Assembly (NCBI RefSeq): GCF_002797535.1
Contig: NZ_PGFD01000002.1
Span: 248,001 to 312,000 of the forward strand
Length of the DNA: 64,000 nt
Direction: 5' to 3'
Source of the DNA: Chryseobacterium geocarposphaerae
Lineage (GTDB): Bacteria > Bacteroidota > Bacteroidia > Flavobacteriales > Weeksellaceae
This document shows positions 43,453 through 52,630 of the stretch, piece by piece. Position numbers and translations under genes: made by a program. Position 1 is the stretch's first letter, and each line of letters begins with the position of its first letter. The notes beneath the pieces were generated by a model. The model searched no databases. It was not told the origin of the DNA and worked only from the letters and a program-made list of their open reading frames with translations.

Positions 43453-43488
43453 TTAAAAATTTTTACAAAATTAAGAGATAAAAAATAA

Positions 43489-43520
43489 AAAACTCAATCC
43501 TGAAGAGAATTGAGCTTTTT
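43489..43520 (-). terminator. Terminator after the 43542 lipoprotein gene
   Basis: On the minus strand GCTCAAT and ATTGAGT form a stem of about 6 bp across a 13-base loop, followed by six T residues. It lies just downstream of the 43542 stop codon. Confidence 0.6.
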
Positions 43521-43541
43521 AAATACAGTTATTTTTTTATT

Positions 43542-44453
43542 TTACAAAGGCTTATAAATATAATATCTACCATACCCTTTCGTCAAATAAGTCTGCTGAT
43601 CATATGTGAAGTTTGTAGAGGTAACTACTGGAGCAGGAACCGGTACATTTAAATCTGTAAAAGATACTCTGGACGGGTTGTTTGGAGACAACATAAGGCA
43701 TCTGCTATCATTAAGCGATGTAGATAATATATATGAAATTTTATATGCAGTAGGTAATAAAGTATACGGACTTATTCTATCATCATAGTTCAAGAATCCG
43801 AATTCATATTTAACCGTTATAGGATCATTCACACCTGCTGTAATAGTTCCAAACCCTTTTTCAACTTTAGATATGTTGTCACCTAAATAAGTATACTTAG
43901 CTTCAGAATATGCAGTATATTCAAAAGGAGTTCCTGATACCTCTAAACCTGTTTTCATTGTAATCGTTTCAAGTTTTGCTGTAGATGCATTATATTTCAG
44001 AGTATATACTGATTTCGTTTGCTTATCTAAAACCTGAGCTGGAGGAGTTCCTGTCAATTTATAAATATTTCTGTTTTCCGTAATTGATTCCAATCTACCA
44101 GAAGCACCATAAGTGAACAATTGCGTATAAGTAACCTTACCCGGATCAAGAGTCCCGTTATTATCCAAATCTAAGAACCCGTCAAAAGTGATTTTACTAA
44201 TTCTGTCACCACTATATGCAATATCAGTAATGGATGCGCCATTATTCACTTTAGTTAAAAGTAGCCCCGTATAATGATAATCAGCAACGGTAGCAAAATC
44301 CGTGATCTCCTGATGTAATGCTCTGGCTCCATTTAGACCAGTATTTGTATTAATGTCTACAAGAGGATCTCCATTTTCATCAGCTAAATCTTTACATGAA
44401 TGGATAGAGGAAATACCTGCTACAAGTAAAATAAAGTAGAAAAGTCGCTTCAT
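43542..44453 (-). CDS. Lipoprotein of unknown function (beta-strand repeat type)
   Basis: This 303-residue protein has a signal peptide with lipobox SIHSC (Cys20), so it is probably a membrane-anchored lipoprotein. The mature part has alternating Tyr/Thr/Ile-rich strands such as RISKITFDGFLDLDNNGTLDPG and ESITENRNIYKL. They recall DUF4595-like or Rhs-like beta-repeat lipoproteins of Bacteroidota, without a confident match. A DLDNNGTLD stretch could bind calcium. It has its own terminator and no evident operon partners. Confidence 0.75.
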   Translation of the reverse strand: MKRLFYFILLVAGISSIHSCKDLADENGDPLVDINTNTGLNGARALHQEITDFATVADYHYTGLLLTKVNNGASITDIAYSGDRISKITFDGFLDLDNNGTLDPGKVTYTQLFTYGASGRLESITENRNIYKLTGTPPAQVLDKQTKSVYTLKYNASTAKLETITMKTGLEVSGTPFEYTAYSEAKYTYLGDNISKVEKGFGTITAGVNDPITVKYEFGFLNYDDRISPYTLLPTAYKISYILSTSLNDSRCLMLSPNNPSRVSFTDLNVPVPAPVVTSTNFTYDQQTYLTKGYGRYYIYKPL

Positions 44454-44578
44454 TTCTTAAAAGGATTATTTATTTTTCCACAAATATAATTTTTTTTTGC
44501 ATAAAAATTACATTTTTATTTATTTTCTCACAAAAACGGCAACAATAAAAACCTTAAAACAAGGTAATTAGTATTTTT

Positions 44579-47500
44579 CTATACTTTCAAAATGGCTTTT
44601 AATAAAAGATTAACCTCATCCACATTTCTCACTTTATCTTTCCTCATCATAAGATGATTCCCCTCTTTTCCTGTTTTCTCTTTCAGCTGCGCCTCTGCAG
44701 GATTTTGAGTGAGATAAGTAATGATATGCCTGAATTTATCCGTCTGGTAAAATTTATCCTGCGGATTGCTAGGGAAATACCCTAGGAATACTCCATTCTT
44801 CATAACAATTTTTTCAAATCCTATTTCCGCAGCCAACCATTTTAAACTTACACTTTTCAATAAATTGACAGCTTCTTTTGGCAGGTTTCCGAAACGGTCT
44901 ATCAATTCGGACTCAAGCTTTATCAGATTTTCTTCACTATCTATTTCGGCAAGCTTCTGATAAAGCAATAATCTCTCCTCTGTATTTGAGATATACCAAT
45001 CCGGCAGCATCAATTCAAGATCCGTATCAATATTTACATCCTTTGTAGATTTAAATAGCTTATTTCGGTCTTCTTCGTTTTCAAAAAGATTTTCAAATTC
45101 CTGATCGTCTTTTAACTCCTCTAAAGCTTCCTGCATTAATTTCTGATAGGTTTCAAATCCCATTTCGTTAATAAACCCACTTTGTTCTGCTCCCAACAAA
45201 TCTCCTGCGCCGCGAATTTCCAAATCCTTCATCGCAATCTGGAAGCCACTTCCCAAATCAGAAAACTGTTCTATCGCTTCCAAACGTTTTCTCGCATCAG
45301 AAGTCATCATATCATAGGGAGGCGTAATCAAATAACAGAAAGCTTTTCTGTTGCTACGTCCTACACGGCCTCTCATCTGGTGAAGATCTGCCATTCCGAA
45401 ACGTTGAGCATCATTAATGAAAATCGTATTCGCATTCGGAACGTCAACTCCACTTTCTACAATCGTCGTGGAAACCAGAACATCATATTTCCCTTCCATG
45501 AAGTCCAGCACATTTTTTTCCAGCTGCTTTCCTTCCATTTGTCCATGGCCGGTAATTACTCTCGCATCAGGAACCAGTCTTTGAATCAATCCTGCAATAT
45601 CTTTAAGGTTTTCAATTCTGTTATTGATAAAATAGACCTGTCCGTCGCGCTGTAATTCATACGAAACGGCATCACGAAGAATTTCTTCATTAAATCCTAT
45701 CAACTGGGTATCTACTGGCTGTCTGTTCGGCGGCGGCGTTTTGATTACCGACAAATCTCTTGCTGCCATTAAAGAAAACTGCAAAGTCCTCGGAATCGGC
45801 GTTGCTGTAAGTGTTAAAGTATCAACATCAGCTTTCAGAGTTTTCAGTTTATCTTTTACGGAAACCCCGAATTTATGTTCTTCATCAATAATTAACAGTC
45901 CTAAATCTTTAAATTTCACGGAACTGCTTGCCAATTGATGTGTCCCTATGATAATATCAACCTTTCCGTTTTTTAAGTCTTCCAACGTTTCAGATTTTTG
46001 CTTTGCCGTTCTGAAGCGATTGATATAGGCCACATTTACCGGAAAATCTTTTAACCTTTCTTTAAAGCTTCTGTAATGCTGGAAAGCCAAAATAGTTGTT
46101 GGCACCAAGACCGCCACCTGTTTTCCGTCTGTTGCCGCTTTGAACGCTGCACGAATCGCCACTTCCGTTTTACCGAAACCAACATCTCCACATACAAGAC
46201 GATCCATCACCGTATCGGCTTCCATATCTTTCTTCACATCAATGGTAGCTTTTTCCTGATCCGGAGTATCTTCGTAAAGGAAACTCGCCTCCAGTTCATT
46301 TTGCAGATAAGAATCAGGCGTGTAGGCAAAACCTTTTGCGGATTTTCTTTGGGCATATAATTTTATCAGGTCAAATGCAAGTTGTTTTACCCTTGCCTTT
46401 GTTTTTTGCTTTAAAGATTTCCAAGTTGGCGTTCCAAGCTTGCTTAAAACAATTTCACGGCCTTCAGGACCGTTGTATTTTGAGATTTTATGGAGCGAAT
46501 GGATGCTTACATATAATAAATCGCCATTTTTATAAGTTAATTTAAAGCATTCCTGAATTTTTCCATCGTTATTCACCTTCACCAATCCCATGAACTTTCC
46601 GATTCCATGATCAATATGAGCAATATAATCTCCTATTTTCAACGACATCAGATCTTTCAAGGTCAGCTGCTCTGATTTGGCGAATGTATTTTTTGCCTTA
46701 TATCTTTGGTATCGGTCGAAAATCTGGTGATCCGTATACACTAAAATCTTATGGTCATTATCCACAAAACCTTCATGAAGTTCTGACTTAAAACTTTTAA
46801 AAGGAAGCTGATGTTCCAGTTCCTCAAAAATAGATTCTAATCTTTCTTTCTGCTTTTCAGTGGAGAAAGAAATCCAGGTATCAAAACCTGCATTCTGTTT
46901 TTCTTCAAGATCCTCAATTAATAATTCAAAATTTTTATGGAAAGTCGGCTGTGCGGTCTGGTCGATTTTCATTTCTGTTAATTCGATCAGTCCTTCAATA
47001 GAAGCACTTCCGAAATCAACGGTTTTAAACTTTTTATAATCAAATAAAAATTCCTGATCAGAAATGAATAATTCCTGAGGTATTCTGTGAGCAATATCTT
47101 TATTTAAGGTATCATATTTTACCAACGATTTTTCGTAGAATGTTTTCAGCTTCTGCATTCCGATAACCCCGTTTTTAGAAATCACGAAGCTTTCTTTTGG
47201 CAATAACTGAAGTAGTGAAACCCTGCTTCCTGTCACCGTAAAATTCATGTTCGAAACCAATTGAAAATCATTCACTTTTTCTACTGAAAGCTGGGTTTCT
47301 ATATCAAACGTTTTTATGCTTTCCACCTCATTTCCAAAGAAAGTGATACGATACGGTTTTTCATTTGAGAACGAAAACACATCAACAATTCCTCCTCTCA
47401 CGGAAAACTCTCCAGGTTCGGAAACGAAATCTGCCTGCTGAAAGTTATAATGATTCAACAGCTCATCTACAAAATCAAAATCAAGCTGGTCACCTACTTT

Positions 47501-47944
47501 AATATGATGTGAAATTGCCTTAAAATCTTCCTTCTTTAAAACTTTTTCAGATAAAGCTCCCGAATAAGCTACAATCACTTTCGGAGCTTTGCTGGAAGTA
47601 ATTTTATTGATCACTTCTGTTCTTAATACCAAATTGGCATTTTGCGTCTTTTCAATCTGATACGGTTCAAGATGTGTTGCAGGAAAGTACAAAACCTTAT
47701 CTTTTCCCAACAGATCTTCCATTTCCGTATTGGCATACAAAGCGTCTTCCTTATCATCTACTAAATACAAAATATGTTTTTTATAAGTAAGGAAAAGCTC
47801 AGCTACAAAAATTGAAACCGAAGATCCTGCGTTTCCTTTTACAGAAATATGTTGGTTATTTTCTAACTGAATAAAAATTTCCTTTCCAAATTCATTTTTA
47901 AGCAAATCGGGAAGAAATTTTTCGCTGATGGTTTTTAATTGCAT
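44579..47944 (-). CDS. mfd: Transcription-repair coupling factor
   Basis: This protein of about 1121 residues displaces RNA polymerase stalled at DNA damage and recruits UvrA. The N-terminal UvrB-like region (VDDKEDALYANTEMEDLLG, FVSEPGEFSVRGGIVDVFS) is followed by the RNA polymerase-interacting domain around LSLKIGDYIAHIDHGIGKF. The RecG-like translocase carries VCGDVGFGKTEVAIRA (about 583), LIIDEEHKFGVSVK (about 686), TLTATPIPRTL and MRGRVGRS. The C-terminal TRCF domain ends near KEKTGKEGN. I chose the ATG at 47944 (MQLKTISEKF); an in-frame TTG eight codons upstream is less likely. Confidence 0.97.
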   Translation of the reverse strand: MQLKTISEKFLPDLLKNEFGKEIFIQLENNQHISVKGNAGSSVSIFVAELFLTYKKHILYLVDDKEDALYANTEMEDLLGKDKVLYFPATHLEPYQIEKTQNANLVLRTEVINKITSSKAPKVIVAYSGALSEKVLKKEDFKAISHHIKVGDQLDFDFVDELLNHYNFQQADFVSEPGEFSVRGGIVDVFSFSNEKPYRITFFGNEVESIKTFDIETQLSVEKVNDFQLVSNMNFTVTGSRVSLLQLLPKESFVISKNGVIGMQKLKTFYEKSLVKYDTLNKDIAHRIPQELFISDQEFLFDYKKFKTVDFGSASIEGLIELTEMKIDQTAQPTFHKNFELLIEDLEEKQNAGFDTWISFSTEKQKERLESIFEELEHQLPFKSFKSELHEGFVDNDHKILVYTDHQIFDRYQRYKAKNTFAKSEQLTLKDLMSLKIGDYIAHIDHGIGKFMGLVKVNNDGKIQECFKLTYKNGDLLYVSIHSLHKISKYNGPEGREIVLSKLGTPTWKSLKQKTKARVKQLAFDLIKLYAQRKSAKGFAYTPDSYLQNELEASFLYEDTPDQEKATIDVKKDMEADTVMDRLVCGDVGFGKTEVAIRAAFKAATDGKQVAVLVPTTILAFQHYRSFKERLKDFPVNVAYINRFRTAKQKSETLEDLKNGKVDIIIGTHQLASSSVKFKDLGLLIIDEEHKFGVSVKDKLKTLKADVDTLTLTATPIPRTLQFSLMAARDLSVIKTPPPNRQPVDTQLIGFNEEILRDAVSYELQRDGQVYFINNRIENLKDIAGLIQRLVPDARVITGHGQMEGKQLEKNVLDFMEGKYDVLVSTTIVESGVDVPNANTIFINDAQRFGMADLHQMRGRVGRSNRKAFCYLITPPYDMMTSDARKRLEAIEQFSDLGSGFQIAMKDLEIRGAGDLLGAEQSGFINEMGFETYQKLMQEALEELKDDQEFENLFENEEDRNKLFKSTKDVNIDTDLELMLPDWYISNTEERLLLYQKLAEIDSEENLIKLESELIDRFGNLPKEAVNLLKSVSLKWLAAEIGFEKIVMKNGVFLGYFPSNPQDKFYQTDKFRHIITYLTQNPAEAQLKEKTGKEGNHLMMRKDKVRNVDEVNLLLKAILKV

Positions 47945-48007
47945 AAAATAATATGGTATAAACGACAAAAGCGATTTCGGGAGTTTTCCGAAACCGTTTG
48001 ATCTTCA

Positions 48008-48015
48008 CAAAGATA
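48008..48015 (-). promoter_or_regulatory. Candidate -7 box (TATCTTTG) for mfd
   Basis: On the minus strand the octamer matches TAnnTTTG and lies about 63 bp before the mfd ATG. No TTTG at the -33 spacing was evident. Confidence 0.35.
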
Positions 48016-48196
48016 AGGATAAATATTTTTCATAAAAGAGTTGAACATTATTTAAAAACCAATCCTTTTTAATAAAAAATACGCAAATCATAACATTTTA
48101 TTAAAAGTTTTAAATGATGTTAAAAAATATTAAATTATTATTACACGGCATACGATTTGGGGTTTTATACTTACCAAACCTTAAAGAAATAGTATT

Positions 48197-48592
48197 ATGA
48201 AAAATTTAATCAAAATCCTAGGAGCTTTTATGCTATTGTTTTTTGCTGTCACGGCAATTTCATCATGCAGCGATGATGACGACCCTGTAAATAATGACTT
48301 CTTTGCGGGTACTTACAAAGGTAGTATTTCTTATAATGACGGAGGATCTACCAATATCAGTACCAATAGCGGAAGTGTTTTTGTAACAAAAATTGCAAGC
48401 GGAACGAAATATAATTTTGCTTTTTCAGACAGCATCCCCGATCTCAACGGAATTGAATTTGAGCAGAAAGGCGATCATACCCTTGTCATGATTGGCTCCA
48501 CTGCAACATCATATATAAGAATTGACAATAACGAATTGAAGATTCTATTCATGAAAGATGGTAAAACCTGGACCGCAAATTGTACACGATAA
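48197..48592 (+). CDS. Small lipoprotein of unknown function
   Basis: This 131-residue protein has a signal peptide and lipobox AISSC (Cys24) followed by SDDDDPVNN, an acidic tether common in exported Bacteroidota lipoproteins. The body looks like a small all-beta domain (FAGTYKGSISYNDGG, FVTKIASGTKYNFAF, YIRIDNNELKILFM). A lipocalin-like or DUF-type fold is possible, without a recognised family. It is monocistronic, with a strong terminator directly downstream. Confidence 0.75.
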   Translation: MKNLIKILGAFMLLFFAVTAISSCSDDDDPVNNDFFAGTYKGSISYNDGGSTNISTNSGSVFVTKIASGTKYNFAFSDSIPDLNGIEFEQKGDHTLVMIGSTATSYIRIDNNELKILFMKDGKTWTANCTR

Positions 48593-48612
48593 ACCAACTA
48601 TTCATATGTTTG

Positions 48613-48650
48613 ACCCGTGTCGCCTGTATAGGCGACACGGGTTTTATTTT
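48613..48650 (+). terminator. Terminator after the 48197 lipoprotein
   Basis: A perfect 12-bp stem (ACCCGTGTCGCC with GGCGACACGGGT) with a 6-base loop is followed by a T-rich tail. Confidence 0.88.
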
Positions 48651-48803
48651 TTTTAGTAATTTCAAAATTATTACTATAACTGTACGTTTACTGGATTAAG
48701 ATTTTTTTAATCTGTAATAAACTTTAGTTAAGTTTATTAAAACTCTTTTTTCAGCCCGCTTTTTGCATAACTTTGGATAAGAAAAACAAACAAAATCATC
48801 ACT

Positions 48804-49097
48804 ATGAAAAAATTTTTTACCGCAATGTCATTAGCTTTAGGACTTGGACTTGCAACCGCTCAACAAACCGCTCCCGCAACATCTACAACCACTCATCATG
48901 TTGCTAAAACAACAAAAACGGCTACTAAAGAGGTAAAAGCAGTAAAACCTGCTACAAAAACAGCAACAGCAGCAAAGCCTGCTACCGCACCTGCCGTAAA
49001 AATGAAAAAAGACGGCACTCCGGATAAAAGATATAAGGAAAACAAACACCTTAAAGCGGACGGCACTCCAGACAAAAGGTATAAAGAAAACAAATAA
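48804..49097 (+). CDS. Small secreted Lys/Thr/Ala-rich protein with a C-terminal repeat
   Basis: The 97-residue product has a signal peptide (FFTAMSLALGLGLATAQ). A low-complexity region of Ala, Thr and Lys (about 20-66) follows, then two copies of the motif KxDGTPDKRYKENK (about 68-81 and 84-97). The mature protein is highly basic, so it could bind nucleic acid, lipopolysaccharide or another polyanion. I recognise no family. The repeat at the extreme C-terminus is the only conserved-looking part. It is monocistronic with its own terminator. Confidence 0.7.
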   Translation: MKKFFTAMSLALGLGLATAQQTAPATSTTTHHVAKTTKTATKEVKAVKPATKTATAAKPATAPAVKMKKDGTPDKRYKENKHLKADGTPDKRYKENK

Positions 49098-49138
49098 ACT
49101 CAACATATAGTTGTTATTTTCATAATCAAATTTCGAAG

Positions 49139-49169
49139 AACCGATGTACACTCATTCATCGGTTTTTTT
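49139..49169 (+). terminator. Terminator after the 48804 gene
   Basis: AACCGATG pairs with CATCGGTT across a 10-base loop and is followed by a run of T residues. Confidence 0.82.
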
Positions 49170-49213
49170 ATTGCTTATTTTCTCAAAATGCCTGCAAATT
49201 CTTCAGTTATTTA

Positions 49214-49221
49214 TAAATTTG
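49214..49221 (+). promoter_or_regulatory. -7 box (TAAATTTG) directly before the GH3-family gene
   Basis: This matches TAnnTTTG and ends only 4 bases before the ATG at 49226. If it is used, transcription would begin at or very near the start codon, giving a leaderless mRNA. A -33 element was not clear. Confidence 0.4.
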
Positions 49222-49225
49222 AGCC

Positions 49226-50725
49226 ATGTTAAATTTCCTAAAGAAAAGTGCGGCATTGATTTGGGCTAAAAAGCACGTTCAAAAAGCTGAAGAATTTAAG
49301 AAAAATGCAGAGAAAAACCAAGAATCCCTGCTTTTATCTCTCGTGAATACAGCCAAAAAAACTCTTTTTGGAAGAGAGCATGATTTTGAAAACATCACCT
49401 CTGTAAAAGACTTTCAGGAAAAAGTTCCTGTCGCTGATTATGAAGATCTTAAACCCTATATCGAGAGAGTAAAGAAAGGACAGGCCAATATCTTATGGAC
49501 AGACACCCCCGAATATTTTGCAAAAACTTCAGGAACAACGTCCGGCTCAAAATATATCCCTATTTCGAAAGACGGAATGCCATTCCAAATTAAAGGAGCT
49601 CAAAGTGCACTTTTTCATTATATCGCTAAAAAAAACAATGCTGATTTTGTAAAAGGAAAAATGATCTTTTTACAGGGAAGCCCAGAACTGGAAGAAAATT
49701 TCGGAATAAAAACCGGCCGGCTTTCAGGGATCGTCGCTCATCACATTCCAAATTACCTGCAGAAAAACAGACTACCAAGCTGGGAAACCAACATTATGGA
49801 AGACTGGGAAGCAAAAGTTGACCAAATCGTTAAAGAGACCGAAAAAGAAAACATGACGCTGATTTCCGGAATTCCACCCTGGCTGATTATGTATTTTGAA
49901 AAATTGACTGAAAAACACGGAAAAAAAATCAAACAAATTTTTCCTAATCTTCAGCTCATTGTAACGGGAGGTGTAAATTTCGAGCCTTATCGTGATAAAA
50001 TGGAAGAGCTATTGGGCGGAAAAGTAGATATCGTCCAGACATTTCCGGCATCGGAAGGTTTTTTTGCATTTCAGGATGACTATACCAAAGAAGGACTATT
50101 GCTTTTAACTAATCACGGAATTTTCTATGAATTTATTCCACTGGAAGAATATGGAAAACCCAATGCTAAAAGATTGACTTTAAAAGAGATTGAGCTTAAT
50201 AAAGATTATGCATTGATTTTAACAACAAATTCAGGTTTGTGGGCATATTCTATAGGTGATGTTGTAAGGTTTATTGATAAAAATCCACACAGAATTCTGG
50301 TAAGTGGAAGGACCAAACATTTCACCTCTGCTTTTGGAGAACACGTCATTGCATTTGAGGTAGAAGAAGCCATAAAGGCAACTTTAGAAAAATTCCCGGC
50401 ACAGATTACCGAATTCCACCTTGCTCCACAAGTAAATCCCACAGAAGGACTTCCCTATCACGAATGGTTTATTGAATTTGAAAAAGAGCCTGAAAATCTT
50501 GAAGCATTTAAAAATGAACTAGATGATCAGCTCAGAAAGCGAAATACATATTATGATGATTTAGTTTCCGGAAATATTCTTCAGAGGCTGCATATATCAA
50601 AACTTACCAAAAATGCGTTTACTGAATATGCAAAGTCACAAGGTAAACTTGGCGGACAAAATAAAATCCCCAGACTTGCCAATGACAGAAAAATTGCAGA
50701 TTTATTGGAAATTTATAAACTTTAA
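49226..50725 (+). CDS. GH3-family acyl-adenylate-forming protein
   Basis: This 499-residue protein is homologous to plant GH3 auxin-conjugating enzymes, which join carboxylic acids to amino acids through an acyl-adenylate. Recognisable parts are YFAKTSGTTSGSKYIPIS (phosphate-binding loop, about 92-110), LIVTGGVNFEPYRDKM, FPASEGFFAFQ, YSIGDVVRFIDKNPHRILVSGRTKHFTSAFGEHV and the C-terminal cap ending NKIPRLANDRKI. GH3-like proteins occur widely in Bacteroidota, but their substrates are mostly unknown. It is a single gene with flanking hairpins. Confidence 0.9.
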   Translation: MLNFLKKSAALIWAKKHVQKAEEFKKNAEKNQESLLLSLVNTAKKTLFGREHDFENITSVKDFQEKVPVADYEDLKPYIERVKKGQANILWTDTPEYFAKTSGTTSGSKYIPISKDGMPFQIKGAQSALFHYIAKKNNADFVKGKMIFLQGSPELEENFGIKTGRLSGIVAHHIPNYLQKNRLPSWETNIMEDWEAKVDQIVKETEKENMTLISGIPPWLIMYFEKLTEKHGKKIKQIFPNLQLIVTGGVNFEPYRDKMEELLGGKVDIVQTFPASEGFFAFQDDYTKEGLLLLTNHGIFYEFIPLEEYGKPNAKRLTLKEIELNKDYALILTTNSGLWAYSIGDVVRFIDKNPHRILVSGRTKHFTSAFGEHVIAFEVEEAIKATLEKFPAQITEFHLAPQVNPTEGLPYHEWFIEFEKEPENLEAFKNELDDQLRKRNTYYDDLVSGNILQRLHISKLTKNAFTEYAKSQGKLGGQNKIPRLANDRKIADLLEIYKL

Positions 50726-50793
50726 ACACATTTTTTCAATTCCGAAAACGTATATTCGAAAAAAATTATAAATTTGAAAAACTAAAAAATATA

Positions 50794-51159
50794 ATGAAAG
50801 CATCTGTACTTTTAAAATCATCTTTATTGACGTCTTTATTTGTAATTTCATCTTGTGCGACTACAAAGTACACAGATGATATTGCCAAAAACAATTATTC
50901 TAACCTTGAAGCAGGAAGAATGTATACCGTAATGATGAAAGACGGATCAAAAAATCAAAAAATACTTTTCCGTAATGTAGATGGCAACAATCTTATTGGT
51001 ACGGCAGGAAAAAAAGACAGTACAGAAGTGATCATTCCTAAGGCTAATGTTGCCGCTGTAAGAGATATCAGAAAAGCAAGAACAGCAGCCGGCGCAGTAG
51101 TAATCGGAGCTGCAGGAGTTGCTGCTTTGGTAATCAGTGCTTCAAGAGCAGATAACTAA
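50794..51159 (+). CDS. Small lipoprotein with C-terminal hydrophobic segment
   Basis: This 121-residue protein has a signal peptide with lipobox VISSC (about Cys22). A short domain follows (MYTVMMKDGSKNQKILFRN, then a conserved-looking KKDSTEVIIPKANVAAVRDIRK). A glycine-rich membrane helix close to the C-terminus ends it (AGAVVIGAAGVAALVISA). Such a layout resembles small envelope lipoproteins that respond to cell-surface stress, but no family could be assigned. It is followed by a terminator that abuts the MFS transporter gene. Confidence 0.7.
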   Translation: MKASVLLKSSLLTSLFVISSCATTKYTDDIAKNNYSNLEAGRMYTVMMKDGSKNQKILFRNVDGNNLIGTAGKKDSTEVIIPKANVAAVRDIRKARTAAGAVVIGAAGVAALVISASRADN

Positions 51160-51214
51160 AATAGATTTTATCTTTCAAGTGGTATTTGATTTATCATTTG
51201 GATTTATAATAGAG

Positions 51215-51248
51215 AAATAGGCCTGAATGAATATTTAGGCCTATTTTT
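51215..51248 (+). terminator. Terminator between the 50794 lipoprotein and the MFS gene
   Basis: AAATAGGCCT pairs with AGGCCTATTT around a 12-base loop, followed by T residues. The ATG at 51253 lies only 4 bases beyond, so the MFS gene must be transcribed from within or through this hairpin. Confidence 0.75.
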
Positions 51249-51252
51249 GTGC

Positions 51253-52488
51253 ATGATTTCTTTTACTCCCTTAAAAACTTTACAAAATACCGAATTCAGA
51301 AATCTTCTTGCCGGAAGATTTTTTATTGTTTTAGCGTTCAGGATGCTTGCTACTTTATTAGGCTGGTGGGTGTACCAGCTTACAAAAGATCCTTTTTCTA
51401 TAGGGCTAATCGGTCTTTCAGAAGTAATTCCGGCAGTAAGCTGCGCCCTTTATGCAGGACATGTAATCGATATGAATGAAAAGAAAAAGCTCCTGCTGAT
51501 CTGTAATTATGCTTATGTTTTTTTAATTGGGCTTTTATTAATTCCCGCTTTTCTCAATGTAAGAATGCATTTCAACGGCCATCAGATCACTTATTTTATT
51601 TATACCGTTATTTTTTTCACAGGAATTGCAAGAGCTTTTATTGGTCCTATTGTTCCTTCCATGATTCCTAAGATCGTTCAAAAGGAAAGCCTTCCACATG
51701 CGATCACCTTGAACCAGGCCACCTTTCTTATCTCTTCGGTATGCGGACATGCATGCGGAGGATTTCTGATTGGCTTTTTCGGTGTAAAGTGGACCCTACT
51801 CGTTATTATTGGACTTATTATCCTGGCTTCTTTATTTTTCTGGCAGCTTAAGAAACAATATTCTGAATACAAAAAAGAATCTGTAAATGTCATAGAAAGT
51901 ATGAGGGAAGGTATTTCTTATATTTTCAAAACCAGAGAAATCTTAGGTGCTTTATGCCTTGATATGTTTGCTGTTCTTTTTGGAGGTGCTGTTGCTATGA
52001 TCCCTGTATTTGCGACAGACATCCTTAAGGTAGGTGCAGAAGGATTTGGACTTTTAAATGCAGCTTCCGACATAGGATCAATGTGCATTATCACCATTTT
52101 ATCCATTGTTCCGCTGAGAAAAAACCAAGGAAAAATTCTGTTAGCAGTGGTTGCTGGATTTGGCTTATGTATCATAGGATTTGGGTTGTCCAAGCTTTAC
52201 TGGTTATCATTCCTGTTCCTAGTAGCAAGCGGCATGCTTGATGGAATTTCTGTAGTAATCAGAGGAACTATTGTACAGTTAAAAACGCCTGATCATATCC
52301 GGGGAAGAGTGCTTAGTGTAAATTCTATTTTCATCATGTCCAGTAATGAAATGGGGCAGTTTGAAAGTGGTCTTACGGCTAAGCTTCTTGGTGTGGTAAA
52401 GTCTGTAGTTTTTGGAGGAAGCATGACCATTCTGATTGCACTGCTGGTAGGAAGTACAAATTCCAAACTAAGAAAGATGCAATATTAA
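51253..52488 (+). CDS. Major facilitator superfamily transporter (EntS/MFS_3-like)
   Basis: This protein of about 411 residues has twelve hydrophobic segments. The N-terminal FRNLLAGRFFIVLAFRMLATLLGWWVYQLTKDPFSIGLIG and the central RAFIGPIVPSMIPKIV with LPHAITLNQATF resemble the MFS_3 group. That group includes the enterobactin exporter EntS and related permeases. The substrate is unknown. I chose the ATG at 51253; an in-frame TTG two codons upstream lies in the terminator tail. It appears to be monocistronic. Confidence 0.87.
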   Translation: MISFTPLKTLQNTEFRNLLAGRFFIVLAFRMLATLLGWWVYQLTKDPFSIGLIGLSEVIPAVSCALYAGHVIDMNEKKKLLLICNYAYVFLIGLLLIPAFLNVRMHFNGHQITYFIYTVIFFTGIARAFIGPIVPSMIPKIVQKESLPHAITLNQATFLISSVCGHACGGFLIGFFGVKWTLLVIIGLIILASLFFWQLKKQYSEYKKESVNVIESMREGISYIFKTREILGALCLDMFAVLFGGAVAMIPVFATDILKVGAEGFGLLNAASDIGSMCIITILSIVPLRKNQGKILLAVVAGFGLCIIGFGLSKLYWLSFLFLVASGMLDGISVVIRGTIVQLKTPDHIRGRVLSVNSIFIMSSNEMGQFESGLTAKLLGVVKSVVFGGSMTILIALLVGSTNSKLRKMQY

Positions 52489-52630
52489 TTATCATTTTAA
52501 GGACAGTTTATTTAAACCAACATAAAATTTAGTATTTTAAGTATTTTTAACAAAACTCTCTCTTATTTGATAAAATATTTTTACATTTGTCATTACTTTT
52601 TTAATTTTCTTATCAAAAAAAAATTTTAAA

